Assembly: GCA_022592435.1 (NCBI GenBank)
Contig: JABYQS010000132.1
Span: 1-64,000 of the forward strand
DNA from: Cerioporus squamosus
Taxonomy: Eukaryota; Basidiomycota; Agaricomycetes; Polyporales; Polyporaceae
Direction of reading: 5' to 3'
Length of the DNA stretch: 64,000 bases
How positions within the stretch are numbered: position 1 is the first letter of the stretch; each line of letters begins with the position of its first letter. Position numbers and translations under genes: made by a program. Shown one piece after another: positions 22,971 to 37,755 of the stretch. The notes beneath the pieces were generated by a model that was given only the letters and a program-made list of their open reading frames with translations, was not told the DNA's origin and ran no database searches.

Positions 22971-24966
22971 GGGGCTGTGGGCAGTCTCGCAAGTTGCAAC
23001 CGTGTATTTCTAAGGGACAGTGCCTACTGTGTATGTATCCTATCGTACTCTAATGCTCTCGTGTTTCGGGGATCGATGTCCACCTACTGTACAAACTGCG
23101 TTGCCATCCTCTCTACTTGAGCGGCGTTCAGGATGCTGGGTGTTTGGTGCGATATTACCGCTGCTATGCGACACCCGGCCGGATGCGCAGGAAGTCTCGA
23201 ACCTGTACGGTGAATATTACGTGGCACATGAAGTGGAACGGGACAGATGGTTCCATAGCTATCTGGAGAAGCCCCCCGCATTCTGCGAAGCCCGCGTGCT
23301 CACGTAAAATCCACCATCCGGCATACCGCGCGAACCGCGGCCGTTGACAGATCGTCCCAGGATCCAACTCCAGGCCGTCTCCTAGACAGCCAGAAGTCCT
23401 CCGTGTGAGCTCCACGAATGTGCTCGATGCTTCGTTGTCCGTGCATCTCGCAAGGCTGCCTGATCTAGCCAGGCTTCACCTTGCGCACGTCGAGCATTCA
23501 AGGCTCAAGGTTCAGTAAGTGCGGTTCCGCGGCCTTGTCTATATCGTGAAGAGCGGCATCAGGTAAGCGGCGTGCCCGTCCTGCGATGCGGCAAGGTGGA
23601 GGGCATACAGCGGCTGAGAAGCATCAGGGCGTGATTGACTCCAGGCGAAGATCCACGGCAATATTGGGCTAGTCGCAGGTTAACCGCTCCCGCGGATGGT
23701 ATTGATAATTCGCGCTGCGGATAGGGAAGGCCCCGGGCGGCGTCCTGGCCAGGCGGCGACTAGTTTGTGTGTATCCCCTCGTGAGTGGTCAGTCGCACGA
23801 GCTCCCGGGCGAGGGAGGAACCCGAGTAGCCATCGTCGAACGGCAGACGCAGCGACTTCGGATTCGAGTGATTCATGCATCAAGAAATAGCGGCGAAGAC
23901 AGCTCCTCTGTTCGACCCCGCTCTCTCCCTGACGTTCAGCGGCCACGGCTGCCTCGAGGCCCGTGGGGAGATGCCTGCGGGCATCAGGGTGGGTTGCATC
24001 AGTCTGGCCAGGGCCGTCAGCGAGAGACGAATGGGAGACGGGTCACGTACGCAACGGGTGGGCGGCTGCTGAACAAGGTTATCCATGTCGGTGATGCAAG
24101 GGTCCTCGACCGCAAGGGCAGTTGCCCGTGGGCCGCCTTCTTCGGGCATGGCATAATATGACGACAAGCTAAGCCGCAAATCCGGGCTATACGATTCACA
24201 AGGGTCGCGGCGATCGCCTACACAACCGCAGGCTGTTACTGGCGAGAGTGACAGGGTCTACGCGGTACTTCAGGATGTACAGTAGAGCGTCGAGGACGAC
24301 CACGAGCGAGAACGCAGTACTCACCCGTCAACAGGGATCAAGTCATACAGGACCCTGCACATGCCTAGGACTGCATCGAATTGATGGACCGCGCAACAAT
24401 ACATGGCCCTCGAGCGAATCAACGAATGAAAAGAGACTCGCATCTCGGCACCCGCTTCGCAATTTCACCAGCACGTTCAAGCTGGACAGGGATGTATGGT
24501 GGCGAATCGCGACGGTGATTGGGCGTGGCACGAAGAACTGGCCGGATTACGGCTGACCTAGTAACCGCACGACATCGGGCTAATAGACCGAAGGTATACG
24601 TATCAGTGCAGTGCGGCATGCAAAGACATTACAGACGAACGAATACGCGGAGAAGAGTAGCATATATCACAGAGTCATGGCCGAGGTCGGGTGCAGGTCA
24701 TGATCGGGCAAGGACGGGCCGAAGCGACAGAGAGTGAAACTGGGGAAGGGAAGGACGAGGGACAAGGGGGGTAGGAGTGTACGCGAGGAGCGGATGGAGG
24801 TGCGATTGACCGAAGGACGGGACCAAGAGAGAGGCGGGGCTCACCAATATGACCAATTAAGAAAACGTATGAACACCAAACACAGCGAGCACGAAGCACA
24901 AAAGCCAACGACCAATGAGATGACCAAAAGCTACGGGCGAGTCCGTGCCCGTGCCCGGTCAATCTC
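22971..24966. other. Gene-poor convergent region of 2 kb
   Basis: This lies between the 3' ends of SPT20 and the GATA factor gene. Its open frames are all below about 130 codons and have no recognisable motifs or splice-linked partners. I see no RNA gene or clear repeat. It may hold degraded sequence. Confidence 0.45.
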
Positions 24967-26773
24967 TTAATCCCTTCGATATCCCCTGTCCTGCTGCGAC
25001 CCGTAAGACCCGTCATCGTCGGAGTCGCTGTCACTAGGCTCTTCCTGGCCGGGTAATCCGGGTTCGTCGACAGGCCCGCTCACAATTTGCCCCGTTGACC
25101 TGGCGGGTTGTCCGCCTCCGCGCCCGCGTCCAGGCTCGTTCCGATTGCGCTTCTTAATCTGTCGTGACCGCGGGTGCAGCACATCGCAGACGGTGAACAG
25201 GGATTGCAATTAGCGATGTTACGGGTTCGCGAGCAATGTGTGGTTTACGTACCAACTTGGCGTATACGAGACCGCATGCGTTACAGAGGGTTCGTGGACC
25301 TGGGAACCGAGTAGCGTAGGTGTCAGTGGCACATCCGATGTCGTGCGTCGTTCGCTACCGTGGACAGCATGACGACAACAGCGGGAGCGACGATAGACGT
25401 ACCCATGGGCCCACGCCGCCATTCCGGAGTGGACGTCGCGCTGCATCCAAGACATGTCTGTCCTTCGGTCGGAGCCTGGTTCTCGCCCTGCTGTTGCACG
25501 ATGCAGGAATAGTGTGACAGGCAGATCGTATACAGACAGATAGGCGCATACAGTCAGTCGGTTGCGGCGTATAAGGAGCACGCGGAGATGTCATTCACCT
25601 GTCTTCCTCGGTTGGCTTCGTCGTCTCCCTCGTCTGGGGACCGATCAGCTGGAGGTCGCGGTGGCTCCGCTACAACTCGCTTCGCAGCGGCATCGAGCAC
25701 CTGTGCGCCGTAAGTCGCGGCCTGAAGCATGCGTTCTAGGGTGTCCGCAGGTGGAGGCGGGCGCGCTGGCGTCGCCTCGTACGCTATTGCGTTGGTCGAG
25801 TCAATGATCAGGCGATAGGAGTCCAATAACTGCGCATACATGCAGGTCAAAGACGGAGCAGCGTGCGAGATACGCGATGACCACATACTTTAAGAAAATC
25901 GATACCAACGGCCGACGGAGGGGGTGCCTGGGGTGCTGGCGGCGCAGACTGCGGGGGCGGGGGAGGCGCGGGTGCTTGCGCCGCTACCGGCGCAGGCGGC
26001 GGGGGTGCATGCGCCTGTGCAGGGGGTTCGTTCTCGCGAGTTTTACGTACTGGTGCAGGAGGAGGGGGAGCAGCCTCCGGTCGTTGCGGAGGGCGCTCTT
26101 CAGTCCTGCGGGACTGGGGCTCCTGCCTTGCGGGTGGTTGAGCGTATCGTCGATCATCGTGAGGGTTATTTGGCGACAAATCTGGCCTCGCGCCTGGTGC
26201 TGCAGGCGGAGGGTACGGCGACTGCCCCGGAGGAGCCGTCTGAGGGTAGGGGGCGTTGTAATGGGACCACTCGCCTGACCATTGCTGCGGAGGGACGCCG
26301 TATGCGGGTGGGGGATATCCAGGTTGTGGAGGGTATGATGGATGGGCCCCATTGTATGGCCCCGGCGGAGGGGGATGGGAAACAGGCTGCTGGGGCGGAG
26401 GGTGGGAGACAGGCTGGGGAGGTGGAGGAGAGCGTACAGGAGCGCGTGAGGAGCTCTGGGCGTACTGCCCATTCTCGTACGGGGGCGCGGTGGGATATGG
26501 GTATGGATAAGGCGGCGGATGGGGCACCTCTTGCGGGTGATACATGTATCGACCTTCGGACGCCATCTGCGGGGGCGGACGCGAGTCCTTGGGCGTGGGC
26601 TGCCGGTGGTGGTGCGAATCAGGAGCCCGCGAGGCAGCAGGCGCGAGAGCGTGGCCGAGGGATGTATAAGACGTCGTGGAGGCTACGCTGGAACGCTGAG
26701 AGTTAGCGACCGTGTTCTGGGACGAGGAAGAGGGCTGGGCATGGTCATGAGAGGCGTTGTGGTAGGGAGGCAT
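24967..26773 (-). CDS. GATA-type zinc-finger transcription factor
   Basis: Five exons join perfectly in frame to 479 residues: 26773-25889, 25829-25599, 25487-25403, 25299-25253 and 25158-24967. The N-terminal 300 residues are Pro/Tyr/Gln/His-rich and disordered-looking. Next is a helical segment (LLDSYRLIIDSTNAIAYEAT; TLERMLQAATYGAQVLDAAA). The zinc finger is assembled from three exons: CLGCSATSTPEWRRGPMG, PRTLCNACGLVYAKL and IKKRNRN. This is a C-x2-C-x18-C-x2-C finger, the spacing seen in fungal white-collar-2-type GATA factors. The C-terminus has an acidic Ser/Asp patch. It should bind GATA motifs in the nucleus; target pathway (light, nitrogen or iron) cannot be told from sequence, and I see no PAS domain. 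Confidence 0.88.
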
Positions 26774-27753
26774 GCAGGGATCAGTCTAGGGTCGTCGGAG
26801 AGCACATAAAAACGTCGAGAGCAGTCAGAACGAGACGGTCTACATGTACGCAGAAGAGAAGACAAGCGGCCTGGCAGCTGGGACGCGGGACTAGTTGGAC
26901 AAGCGGCGGAATCACCGCCCGCCTGCATGCGGGGTATCTGGAGAACGGTTCGACCCGGCCATGATGCTACGACAACGCGATCGAGAGATCTCTCCCACTC
27001 CGCCACGGCCATTGTCCTCGCGCCCGCCCTCCCCGACACACGGAAAACATACAGCGGCGACGACCTACGTTTTCGCAGAAGAGCTCTCTCCGCGGGGTTG
27101 GTGGCTGAGTTCCAGCAGTGCGCAGAGGTGCTGGCGTCCGCGGGGTTTCCGTTGACAAAGCTATCAATATGGCGGAGTGGCTGGGCCGGCACGGCTGCAC
27201 GCGTCCGATGGCTCGCGGGCAGGCTCTGTGGACGGCGGTCAGTGGCGGGCGCATGCTCTCGTCGTCGCGACTCACAGCGTCGTCGTCGTTCTACACGGAG
27301 ACGAACGGACGCTGAAAGTCGGACATAACAAAGTTGACAGCTTCGACGTTCTCCGATTCTCACTGAAGGCGCGGTTGCCACGTGATCCGCCTTCAATAAA
27401 GCTTGTCGCGCGCTCGGCAGGTGCCTGGAGATGCCATCTGCGGCCTGCATCTCCCAGATTCTGCCCACAGATCCCTCTTGCTTGTCTCGTCTTCGAGAAC
27501 GCAGCACGCAGATTATCAGATACAAACCACGGGCGAGAATGGACATCACAGCGGAGGCTACGGACCTCTGTCGGAGCACCAGAACAACAGCAAGATATCC
27601 GGCCAACGCGCGTACTTATCGCACAGCAGACGTCTTGTACGTCTTATAAGAGAGACAAACGAGCGTGTTGTATCCAATGACACGATGGCGGGGTACTCTA
27701 CCACGGCACAACATCCACGATGCGCATCGACTCCCCTCGTAGCGATCAGGCCC
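26774..27753. other. Intergenic region upstream of the GATA factor gene
   Basis: A 307-codon minus-strand open frame (27606-26683) covers this stretch but overlaps the GATA gene start, is Arg/Ser-rich and has no family resemblance. It is treated as leader or chance. The region should hold the GATA gene promoter and the 3' flank of the next minus-strand gene. Confidence 0.45.
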
Positions 27754-29664
27754 TCAGGCATGCGCGGCGACGCCGGTGCCATGCCCCCCTCGATCCCCTT
27801 CCTTCCACTTCGCCTGCTTGCCACCAGAAGCAGGTGTGTTCTCCTTCGCGGATGCGGGCGCGGGGGCCGCGGGGGTCTCGAAGCCAGGATGCACGTCCTC
27901 GTTCTCCGCCCCGCCGGACGCCGCGGCTGCAGGTGCGACCCCGCTCGCCGCCGCCGCCGCCCGCTCGCGGGCACGTCGGCGTCGGCGCAGGATCTTCTTC
28001 CGGTTCCGCACCGCGCGATGGTAGCTCTGGTCGTCCCCGTAGAAGAGCTCGTATTCGCAGAACGGGCAGATCCACTCGTCCGCAGGGTTTGTCAGCGTCG
28101 GGATCGGTGTCACCGCGGGCTCCGACTTCTTGCGCCGCCGCGGGGGAATCTCCGCGGACAGGAACCGCAGAGGCAGCGGGGTGAGCAGATTCTGTGCGTT
28201 CTGCACCGCTTGCTGTGCGCTCGGGGGTCCAGTATGTGGCAGCCTAGACGGCACGTAGTTTCGAAGGTGGTGGGGGTTAGAAGCGTTAGCCAGTGCAGAT
28301 CGCTTTTTCTTCTTCCCGCCCTTGCCTTTCATCCCGAGCAGAGACTGGTCGAGAGCCCCCTTCGGGTCAGTAGTGTTATTGGTCCCGCTCGTGCGCGCGG
28401 CCTGCTTTGCCGTCGACCGCTTCGCAAGAGGTCCGTTCAGAGCGGCCTGAGCTTGCTTCGCAACCTCCGCCGCCTTCGCCGCCTGCCGCGCGAATTCGGC
28501 TTCAAACTGGCTATGGAGGAGCGCGACCTCCTCGGTCGTCGCCACCAGACGATCCGAGGCTTCGAGTAGAGCGTAAGGATAATTCGGTCAGAATATCATA
28601 CGCAGACAGAACCACCACTCACTGGCGCTGTGACACTCGTAAGTGAAGTCGGAAGACGGCGCGGCGACAGGTGCCTCGTCCCCGTCGCCCTTGTCGGGCT
28701 GAGGATGAGACTCCCTCCAGGCCTTGAGCGCACGCGCGAGGCGTGGTCCCCGCCTGCGCGAGAGACGAACCCGCGGTGGTGGAGCATTGCGCGGGTCGCC
28801 TCCAGCCTGTGCCTTGAGGAATAGCGTACTCGCAGACAACGCCTGGTCGAGCGCGAGCGTATCCCCGTGCGGGAGGGTCCCAATCACCGCAGACAGCTGC
28901 CGCTTCCGACTCTTGAGTATCTCCTTGTGCTGCAGCCCGGCAAGCGTTGCACGCGACAGCCGCCCCTTCTTCCCCAGAAGGCTCCCGAGCCCGTTCCTCC
29001 CCACCGAGAAATGAGTCCCGCCCCCGCCGCCCCCCGCAACCGACCCCCCGCCGCTCACACTCACAGAGTCTGCATCCCGCTCCCTGTTCGACGGATGGCC
29101 CCGATCGAGCGGCTCGTCTTCCGCCCCCGACCCCGTCGAGCCCGCATCATGTCCATGCGCCGACCCCGACGTGTTCGCCGGCACCTTCCGCTTCTTCGTG
29201 TTGCCCGGCTGCTGGAGGTGGTCCACATAGTCCCCGTCCCCGTCCTCGTCGTCCTGCCCGTCCGCGCTCCCACCCCCGCCCGGCCCCGAGTACCCCAGCA
29301 CGCCCGAGAGCGCACCGCTCAGATCGATACCATCGATGGCCGCGCCCTTCCCGCCGCCGTTCGCATGTCCGTTCCCGTGCGCGGCGGTGTTCTTGAACAG
29401 GTCGCGCACGCCCCCGAGCACGGGCATGTAGTACGCCTGCAGGGCCATTTGTGCGGCGAGCGTCGGGTCGTGGGCGGGCGGCTCGTCCGCATCGGTGTGG
29501 TCGGGGGAGTTGTCCTGCTCGCCGGCCCCGGCGTGCGTTGCGTTGGAGACCTCGTCGTCGTCGGGTCTGGGGTCCGAGGTGCGCCTGCGCTTCGGAAGTG
29601 GCTTCACGCGGCGGAGCTCGGGGAGCTCGGGGACGTCGAAGAGTGGTGACGGCGGTCGGTACAT
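27754..29664 (-). CDS. Uncharacterised protein with an INO80/SWR-like charged core and C-terminal CxxC motif
   Basis: Two exons are seen. The first, from ATG 29664, encodes MYRPPSPLFDVPELPELR, a basic patch, long Gly/Asp/Ser-rich linkers, and LQHKEILKSRKRQLSAVIGT. An intron of about 90 bases near 28550-28630 joins ECHSA to TSDRLVATTEEVALLHSQFE. The second exon has a helical Ala/Lys region and a C-terminal module, ADEWICPFCEYELFYGDDQS, followed by AVRNRKKILRRRRRARERAA. The CxxC plus Arg-rich stretch suggests a nuclear, nucleic-acid-associated protein, but I cannot name the family, and the comparison to chromatin-remodeller subunits is only by general composition. The frame is long and intact. 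Confidence 0.65.
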
Positions 29665-31047
29665 GCTCTGCGGTGGGCGGTCGGAAGTCGGTATTGTGTG
29701 GTATTTCGATAGTCAGTGGTAGTTCTGTCTTGACAGCAATAGTCGGAAGCTTGCGATACTACACAGGGACACCAGCGGTCGGGGTAAGTCAGCGAGGTGG
29801 TTCTGCACGACAGATGTGCATGCGATGATTTTGGCGATTGCGGTGGCTTACGTGGGGGGTGAGCCTTGAGTGTCCTGGGTGGTATCTGGTCAAGCGAATG
29901 TCTTGCAGAAGAAACCAAGCTCAGACGTGCGTGCGTGGGTGTGTGCCACGCAGACGGATGGGATGAAAGCAAGAGGCGCACTCCTCCCTGCAGCCGGCCG
30001 AGCTGATTTGTCCCGGGGCCCCAGGCTCAGCCACCGGAAAATCCAAGAGCACGCCCGGCTCTTTCTTTCTACTCTTTGTCGGACTCGTCTACACCCGCTT
30101 TATCACGACAAACGTGAAACAAATGGACAAGTGCACACAGTACATCAGCAAAGGCAAAGTTGGGGCGAAGTAGACGATGAGACGTCGATGCTTGTGGCTG
30201 CTCGTGTATGATGTTACATATGTCTATGACATCAAGTCTGAGACCTCTGCGTTTGCGATTCGTCAACGACCAGGCTTCCTGTTTGCCTTCTACAGCTCTT
30301 GCACACAATCCAGCATGTTGTGCGGGCTAGTGGGTGGATTTGAAGGTAGCAACGGAATCCGACCAGCGACTTCTCATCGTGGTCACGTCCGTAACTTGAG
30401 TACTGAGTACTTCCGGCCACTTACCGTTCTCAACATCACTCAACGCACGCAGACTCTGAGTATTCATACAACGACCACTAGTGCCTCGATATAGAAGATG
30501 CGTAGACTACGGTATACGGTACAGATGATGCGATGCTCTAACAGATTGTCTCGTGATGCTAGGATATAGTAAATGTCCGACTGCGCGTCGCAATAAGTCA
30601 GGGTATCGCGAAACGAAGCTAGACATCAAGCTCTGCTCATGCGGGTAGGACAGGCCCCGGGAAAACATCTATGGTGGGACGGGGGTGATGCGGATGCTGC
30701 AATAAGGATATGGCAGGCGGGCGCGGGGGGGCCTGCGGAGTATTGAAACAGACGGTATTAGTAGGGCCGTACAATAGTCGATGAGCAGATGATGCAACGA
30801 GACCGAGAGCGTGAATGTTGTGAGAGCAGCGCATGTTGTGAAACGAACCGGACCGGAGTCATGAATAGTGTGAGCGGGTCGACGAAATCAGGGCTTGAGG
30901 CGAAGTCGTTGCATGGACGGACATAAGAGTGAGGCATATTTCGGGAGTCGAGAGAAGAGGGGCAGAGGGGCGTCGTGAGAAAAGGGAAATCGAGAGAACG
31001 CGGTTGTTGGAAGGTCGAAAGGTGAGGAGGTTGGAAGCTGAAGGTGT
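29665..31047. other. Intergenic region, 1.4 kb
   Basis: This lies between the 3' end of DED1 and the start of the preceding minus-strand gene. Its short open frames do not resemble genes. It includes the DED1 3' untranslated region and the promoter of the 29664 gene. Confidence 0.45.
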
Positions 31048-33160
<2,113 letters not shown>

Positions 33161-33505
33161 ATTAAGTGTAGGTGAAGCGAAAGACGAAGAGTCGGGAGTG
33201 TGAGAAGGGATTTTCGTCTATGAGCGTTGCTGGAGAGCAAGGAAAGAGTCGAGACAGTGATGGTACACCACAAAGGCGAGTGAGAAAATTGCCCCTCCCC
33301 CGCGCCGCTTATTACACGCAGCGCCCACCTGCGCTTACTAATCAGCACGGCCCCTGCCGCATCGGGCCCCGGCGCTCCCCCGGTGCGCGCGACGTGGCAC
33401 GGCGCGTCACAGTACAGACATTGACAGGCGCCACAGCTAACACTACTCACTCGCTCTCTCCTCGTACTCGCCCGCCTCCTCGCCCTCCTCTCTTCGCACC
33501 CAGCC
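33161..33505. promoter_or_regulatory. Divergent promoter, DED1 / SEC72-like
   Basis: 345 bases separate the two start codons. The half nearer SEC72 is C-rich with short pyrimidine tracts just before its ATG, as often seen at highly expressed fungal promoters. No TATA box is visible. Confidence 0.45.
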
Positions 33506-34414
33506 ATGTCGCAGGGGCATTCGCACGGCCCCGGCCAGCCCACGCACACACACGGCCCCGCGCCCCAGATGCAGCAGCCGCAGCAGCAGCAGCAGACCAT
33601 GGTCATGCGTCCCCCAGACCCGCTCATGCAAGCCGTGATCGAAGCGAGCTTCCGCCCCGTCGACCTCGCCCTCGGGCCCCCGGAGAACGCGACCGCGCTC
33701 TGCGGCAAGCACAAGCTCGAGAAGTGCGACGACTGCGGCGTCGACTACCGCAACCTCAACCGCCTCTCCCGCATCCTCGTCGCGAACCCCAACCTCCGCT
33801 GTCCCCCGCCCCCGCAAGTCGTCTCCCAGAACCTCTCCACCGCTATCAACAACACTAAGGAGCAGGGAAATGTGCGTACCTTATCCTTACACCGTCGCGT
33901 GTGAGTGTATGCTGAGACAAGCGCGCCTGCAGGCTCTATTCAAGGGCGGGATGCACATCCAGGCCCTGCAGCAGTACAGCATGGCCGTCAACATCGCGGT
34001 ACAGCGACCCCCATGGGAGGCACAGCAGCTCATGCGCGAAGAAGTCTCCATGATCCTCTCCAACCGCTCCGCTGCGTTCTACGAGGCGGGTGACTACCTC
34101 AGCGCGCTGGTCGACGCCGAGACCGTCATCCAGCTCAAGCGGCCATGGAGCAAGGGCCACTTCCGGAAGGCGCGGGCTCTCATGAAGCTCGACAAGTTCG
34201 CGGAGGCGAAGGAGGCGATACAGCTGGGTCTGTCGTATGAGCCCAATAACCAGGTACGTCCCCGATAGATGTCTATGTCACAGTCTTCAGCAGCTCATTC
34301 CGACGAACAACTATCCATCAGGAAATGAACCAGATGCTTGCGGAGATCGAGTCCCACCTAAACACCTCGACGAAGAGTCTGGAAAAGTCTCCGACGCCTA
34401 TACCCGTATCTTAA
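33506..34414 (+). CDS. SEC72-like TPR protein of the ER translocon
   Basis: Sec72 docks cytosolic chaperones at the Sec62/Sec63 post-translational translocon. Three exons: 33506 to about 33870 (MSQGHSHGPGQ, a Gln-rich stretch, then ALCGKHKLEKCDDCGVDYRN with a Cys/His cluster), a TPR exon (about 33937-34252), and a short terminal exon (EMNQMLAEIESHLNTS) with TAA at 34412-34414. The TPR part has the repeat pattern: ALFKGGMHIQALQQYSMAVN, LSNRSAAFYEAGDYLSALVD, KGHFRKARALMKLDKFAEAK. The order of Cys/His segment followed by about three TPRs matches fungal Sec72. No membrane segment is seen, consistent with a peripheral subunit. Confidence 0.82.
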
Positions 34415-34589
34415 TGTATTATTCTACTCTATGGTATGGTCCGGTATGTGTACAGTGTGTGTATCCTGGCTGCGTGGTACATGGCATGAATCCTTGGATC
34501 CTGGACTGAAACTATAGATATGATCGGACAACAACAGCATCGACCACAGTAGCGTGAGCAACGTACCTATACAACGCAACCCACCCGGG

Positions 34590-37451
34590 TCATGGTCGTC
34601 CACTGCTAGTCTGCAGCCTGTCCAGTATCCGGTTCGCCTCCGCACATTCCTCTGGCTCTCGGAAAACCCGTATAGGAATGTGCGGCGGCACCTCCAATCT
34701 CGCTCTCCACAGCCGGCTCTGCAAGTCCGCGCGCTTCCTCTCCGCCTCCGACTGCGGGGCCTGCGGAGTCTGAGCTTGCGACTGTGGCTGCCACCTGCCA
34801 CTCTCCCGAACCTCCAGCTGGGATCCAGGCGGGGGTTTGCTAAACCCTTGTGGAGGCCACGACTTCTCTGCAGGCACAGGCGTAACCATCATCTCAGGAC
34901 TCCCTTGTGGCTCCTCGACAATGGGCGAGTTCACGGGCGGCACCGAGCTCGAGGTGAAGTAGTCGCTGAACGCCGAGTCCCCGCTCGAGCTGGTCGACAG
35001 ACCCATCATCTCCGTGCCGGAGTACGACCGCGTCGGCTTTTTCGGCACAGCTGGCGGCGTGCTTGGCATCGCGTCCGACAGCGAGCGCGACGGGGTGCTC
35101 CTCCCAGACCGACGCCCAAACGAGCCAAACGACCTCCTGCTCCCCGCCGAGCCAGGCGTCCCGCCAAGCCCGGGATCCAGAGCGAACCGATACGCCTCAG
35201 CTCCAGTTGGGTCGTCCAACGGGCGTACCGAGGCGTCGCTCGCGTCACGAATGTAGATGGCGAGGATCTGGTCCGGGCGCTCGCGGGCGGTCTCCGCATA
35301 CAGCTCCAGGTCTTGCTCGCCCGAGTCTCCGACGAGGAAGAACTTCGCCTCGGGGAACTGGTTGAGCACGTCAAGCACAGCCGTGCGTTTCCGCATTGCC
35401 GGCGCCGAGAGCAGGCCGTTAAACAAAGTACGCCCGCCGTACGACCGCAGGCGTATGGAGCCAGGCGGTAGATGGGAGATTTGGAAGAACTCGTTCACGA
35501 CCGGGAGGAGCTCAAACGGCCCGTTGGACTGATAGAGACGGATTGGTGTCAGTGGTGCACACGTTTATCGCGGTTGTATGGACCATACTCACGACGTAGT
35601 GGAACCGAACCCCACGTTTCCACATGTCCATGTACCATTCTCCCATGCCTCGAATGACGCTGTCCCGAAGATCCTTCACAAACACGTTGTGGAAGATGGC
35701 GCGTGCCCCACTCAGGATCCCGGATAGCTTGACGGTGTCGTCGATATCTGAGATGACCCGTATTGAAGAATGCGTCAACGGAACAGGTATAGATGTCGAA
35801 ACCGTCACCGGTCCAGGGAGTGGCGCAGGTGGTCGATCTTGATACTGACCCGCGGCGGGAGTGACAGCGGGAGAAGGAGGAGCGAGTAGATCCGCGACGA
35901 CAAACAGATCCTGCTCGAGTTCGGGCCCGCCGAACGCGACGTGCAATGCACCGGGATGTACGCACATGCGCTCCCATGGCACAGAGAACTTGACCTGGAA
36001 GGAGCCGTCGGCTGCGGTGGTAACTTGCCGGGTCACGATTGGTTCCTTGTCCGGGGACGGTTCCGAGTAGGTGGACTCCAATTCGGACGGCTCAAACAGC
36101 GAAGGGTCCGCCGCATATAGTGATACCCGCACCGTGCGGTTAGCCAGCACAGACGACCAGAACGGATGTAGGCGGGCTTCGAGGTTAGCGTGCCATCGTT
36201 GCAAGTCGGCAGCGGTCCCAGCGAGGGTAGGTAACGCCTGGGACGAGTCCGACTTGTACGACGTGAACGAGGCGGAAGAGGGGGTACGACTGCCGTAGGA
36301 CTCGGAGGAACTTGTTGACATCAAGTCTGAGGCGCGCCCGCTGTCCACACTACGTGCATCGAATTCCAGATGGCGCAGCTTGTCGTCCAGTGCCTGCATC
36401 TCGGTCTCATCGGTGATTTCGTCGGGCAGGGGTGGGAGATGCGTTCCGGCTAGGAGGTCTTCTGTGGATTTGCTCAGGGGAGCTGGTCCTGTCGGCAGTT
36501 TTGGTAGAGCGGCGAAACCTAGTGTTTCCTGATTAGCCAAGACGCGGTGTTGGGTTGTACACCAGGCCGAACACATCGAAGAGGGAAAGAGGGGGCGGAC
36601 TGCCTAATATATGACAAAACGTCGCGCATCGCATCGCAACGTCCTCTGAGGCTGTCCCATCCGGACAGGCACTATCTCTCCGCTGTCATGCAAGGAATAT
36701 CTCTCTCTAGCTCGTGGAGTTAATAAGAGCGAAAGAGAGAGAGAGAGATCCCTTGAGCAACACTACACTGTCCTTTCCCAGTCAGGTGCATCACGGCTGC
36801 GGAGGTGGGAAAGACGGAAGGAGAAAACAACGGAAGTCCTGTAGTCCAGTTGACTTTCCACGTTTTCAAATCTCCTCACGACCGAGCTCAAGCGGGCCTG
36901 AGGGCAATCACAGTTAGTTCCCTCCTATAGTGTCCCCTGCCCGTGGCCATGAACCTCGCAGTGCATATTTTGGATCAACCGTGCAGATGAATAGACCCAC
37001 TTTTGGCTAGCCGCAGGAATGCTCTCCCAGCGCGCGTATTGAAGCCGACTCCCGTAAGCTTGTACGCATATCCGGATACGAAGACGTCGACGTCGAAGGG
37101 AGCATCTACGCGAGAGAACGCGTCACTTCGGGGTTCGGGGAGAGATACCGCTTCTTACTCACCGCCTTCCGGTCCCCGTGGAGGTTCACGATACCTCCTC
37201 GTCGCCCATCCGGGGAACAGTGAGAGTCTGTCCCCGCTCGTGTCGTACTCGCTCTGACTTCCGCGCCGCAGCTTCTGCCCCGCCCACTGACGCCACGACT
37301 GTCTCTCGCTGTTCTGTTCTGCGGCGAGCTGGGGCTGCCCGCGTGATGCTGGATAACCTTGCTTGAGCTCTCGTTGGGAGATGTATCCCTTGATCGAGCG
37401 CGAGGCGGCGGAGGCGAGAGAACGCCAGGAGGGTGCCATTTCTTCAGACAT
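34590..37451 (-). CDS. APP1: APP1-type phosphatidate phosphatase (actin-patch associated)
   Basis: App1 dephosphorylates phosphatidic acid to diacylglycerol at cortical actin patches. The first exon (37451 to about 37171) starts MSEEMAPSWRSLASAASRS and includes WRQWAGQKLRR and LSLFPGWATRRY. The second (about 37114-37001) encodes DAPFDVDVFVSGYAYKL to RAGRAFLRLAK. A 482-base intron (37000-36519) joins to SFAALPKLPTGPAPL. A lipin-like N-terminal region is followed by the catalytic HAD-type core SDIDDTVKLSGILSGARAIF, which carries the D-x-D-x-T signature. The last exon continues from SNGPFELLP through FFLVGDSGEQDLELY, a conserved phosphatase segment. A Pro/Ser-rich tail ends at 34590. Every junction keeps frame. 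Family assignment is strong. Confidence 0.88.
36733..36749. repeat. GA dinucleotide microsatellite
   Basis: A short (GA)n run lies inside the long APP1 intron. It is likely neutral but could be polymorphic between strains. Confidence 0.7.
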
Positions 37452-37755
37452 GTCGGGTCAGAACCATGGGTTGTGAGGGTTGCAAGAAAGAGATGGTACG
37501 ATGGTACGAATACAACAGATGGTGCGTCAAACGGAGATAGAGGTATTTGAATGAGCTGCAGAGATGGCCATGGCGGGGACGAGATGCTGATGTCCAAGAG
37601 CTCCGCCACACAGGCTGGTACCCCCAGACGCCCGACGTCACCGCAGATAGCCGCGAGGTTCCTGCAGCTGGCCGATCATCGTCAATCTCGCTTGTGTATG
37701 GGCTGGACAACGCAGGACAACGCTCGCCATCTTGAAAAACACTCGGACTTATATT

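Noticed and set aside
26683..27606. 307-codon minus-strand open frame
   Set aside because: It overlaps the start of the GATA gene, is Arg/Ser-rich and has no motif; it is likely a chance frame in GC-rich DNA.
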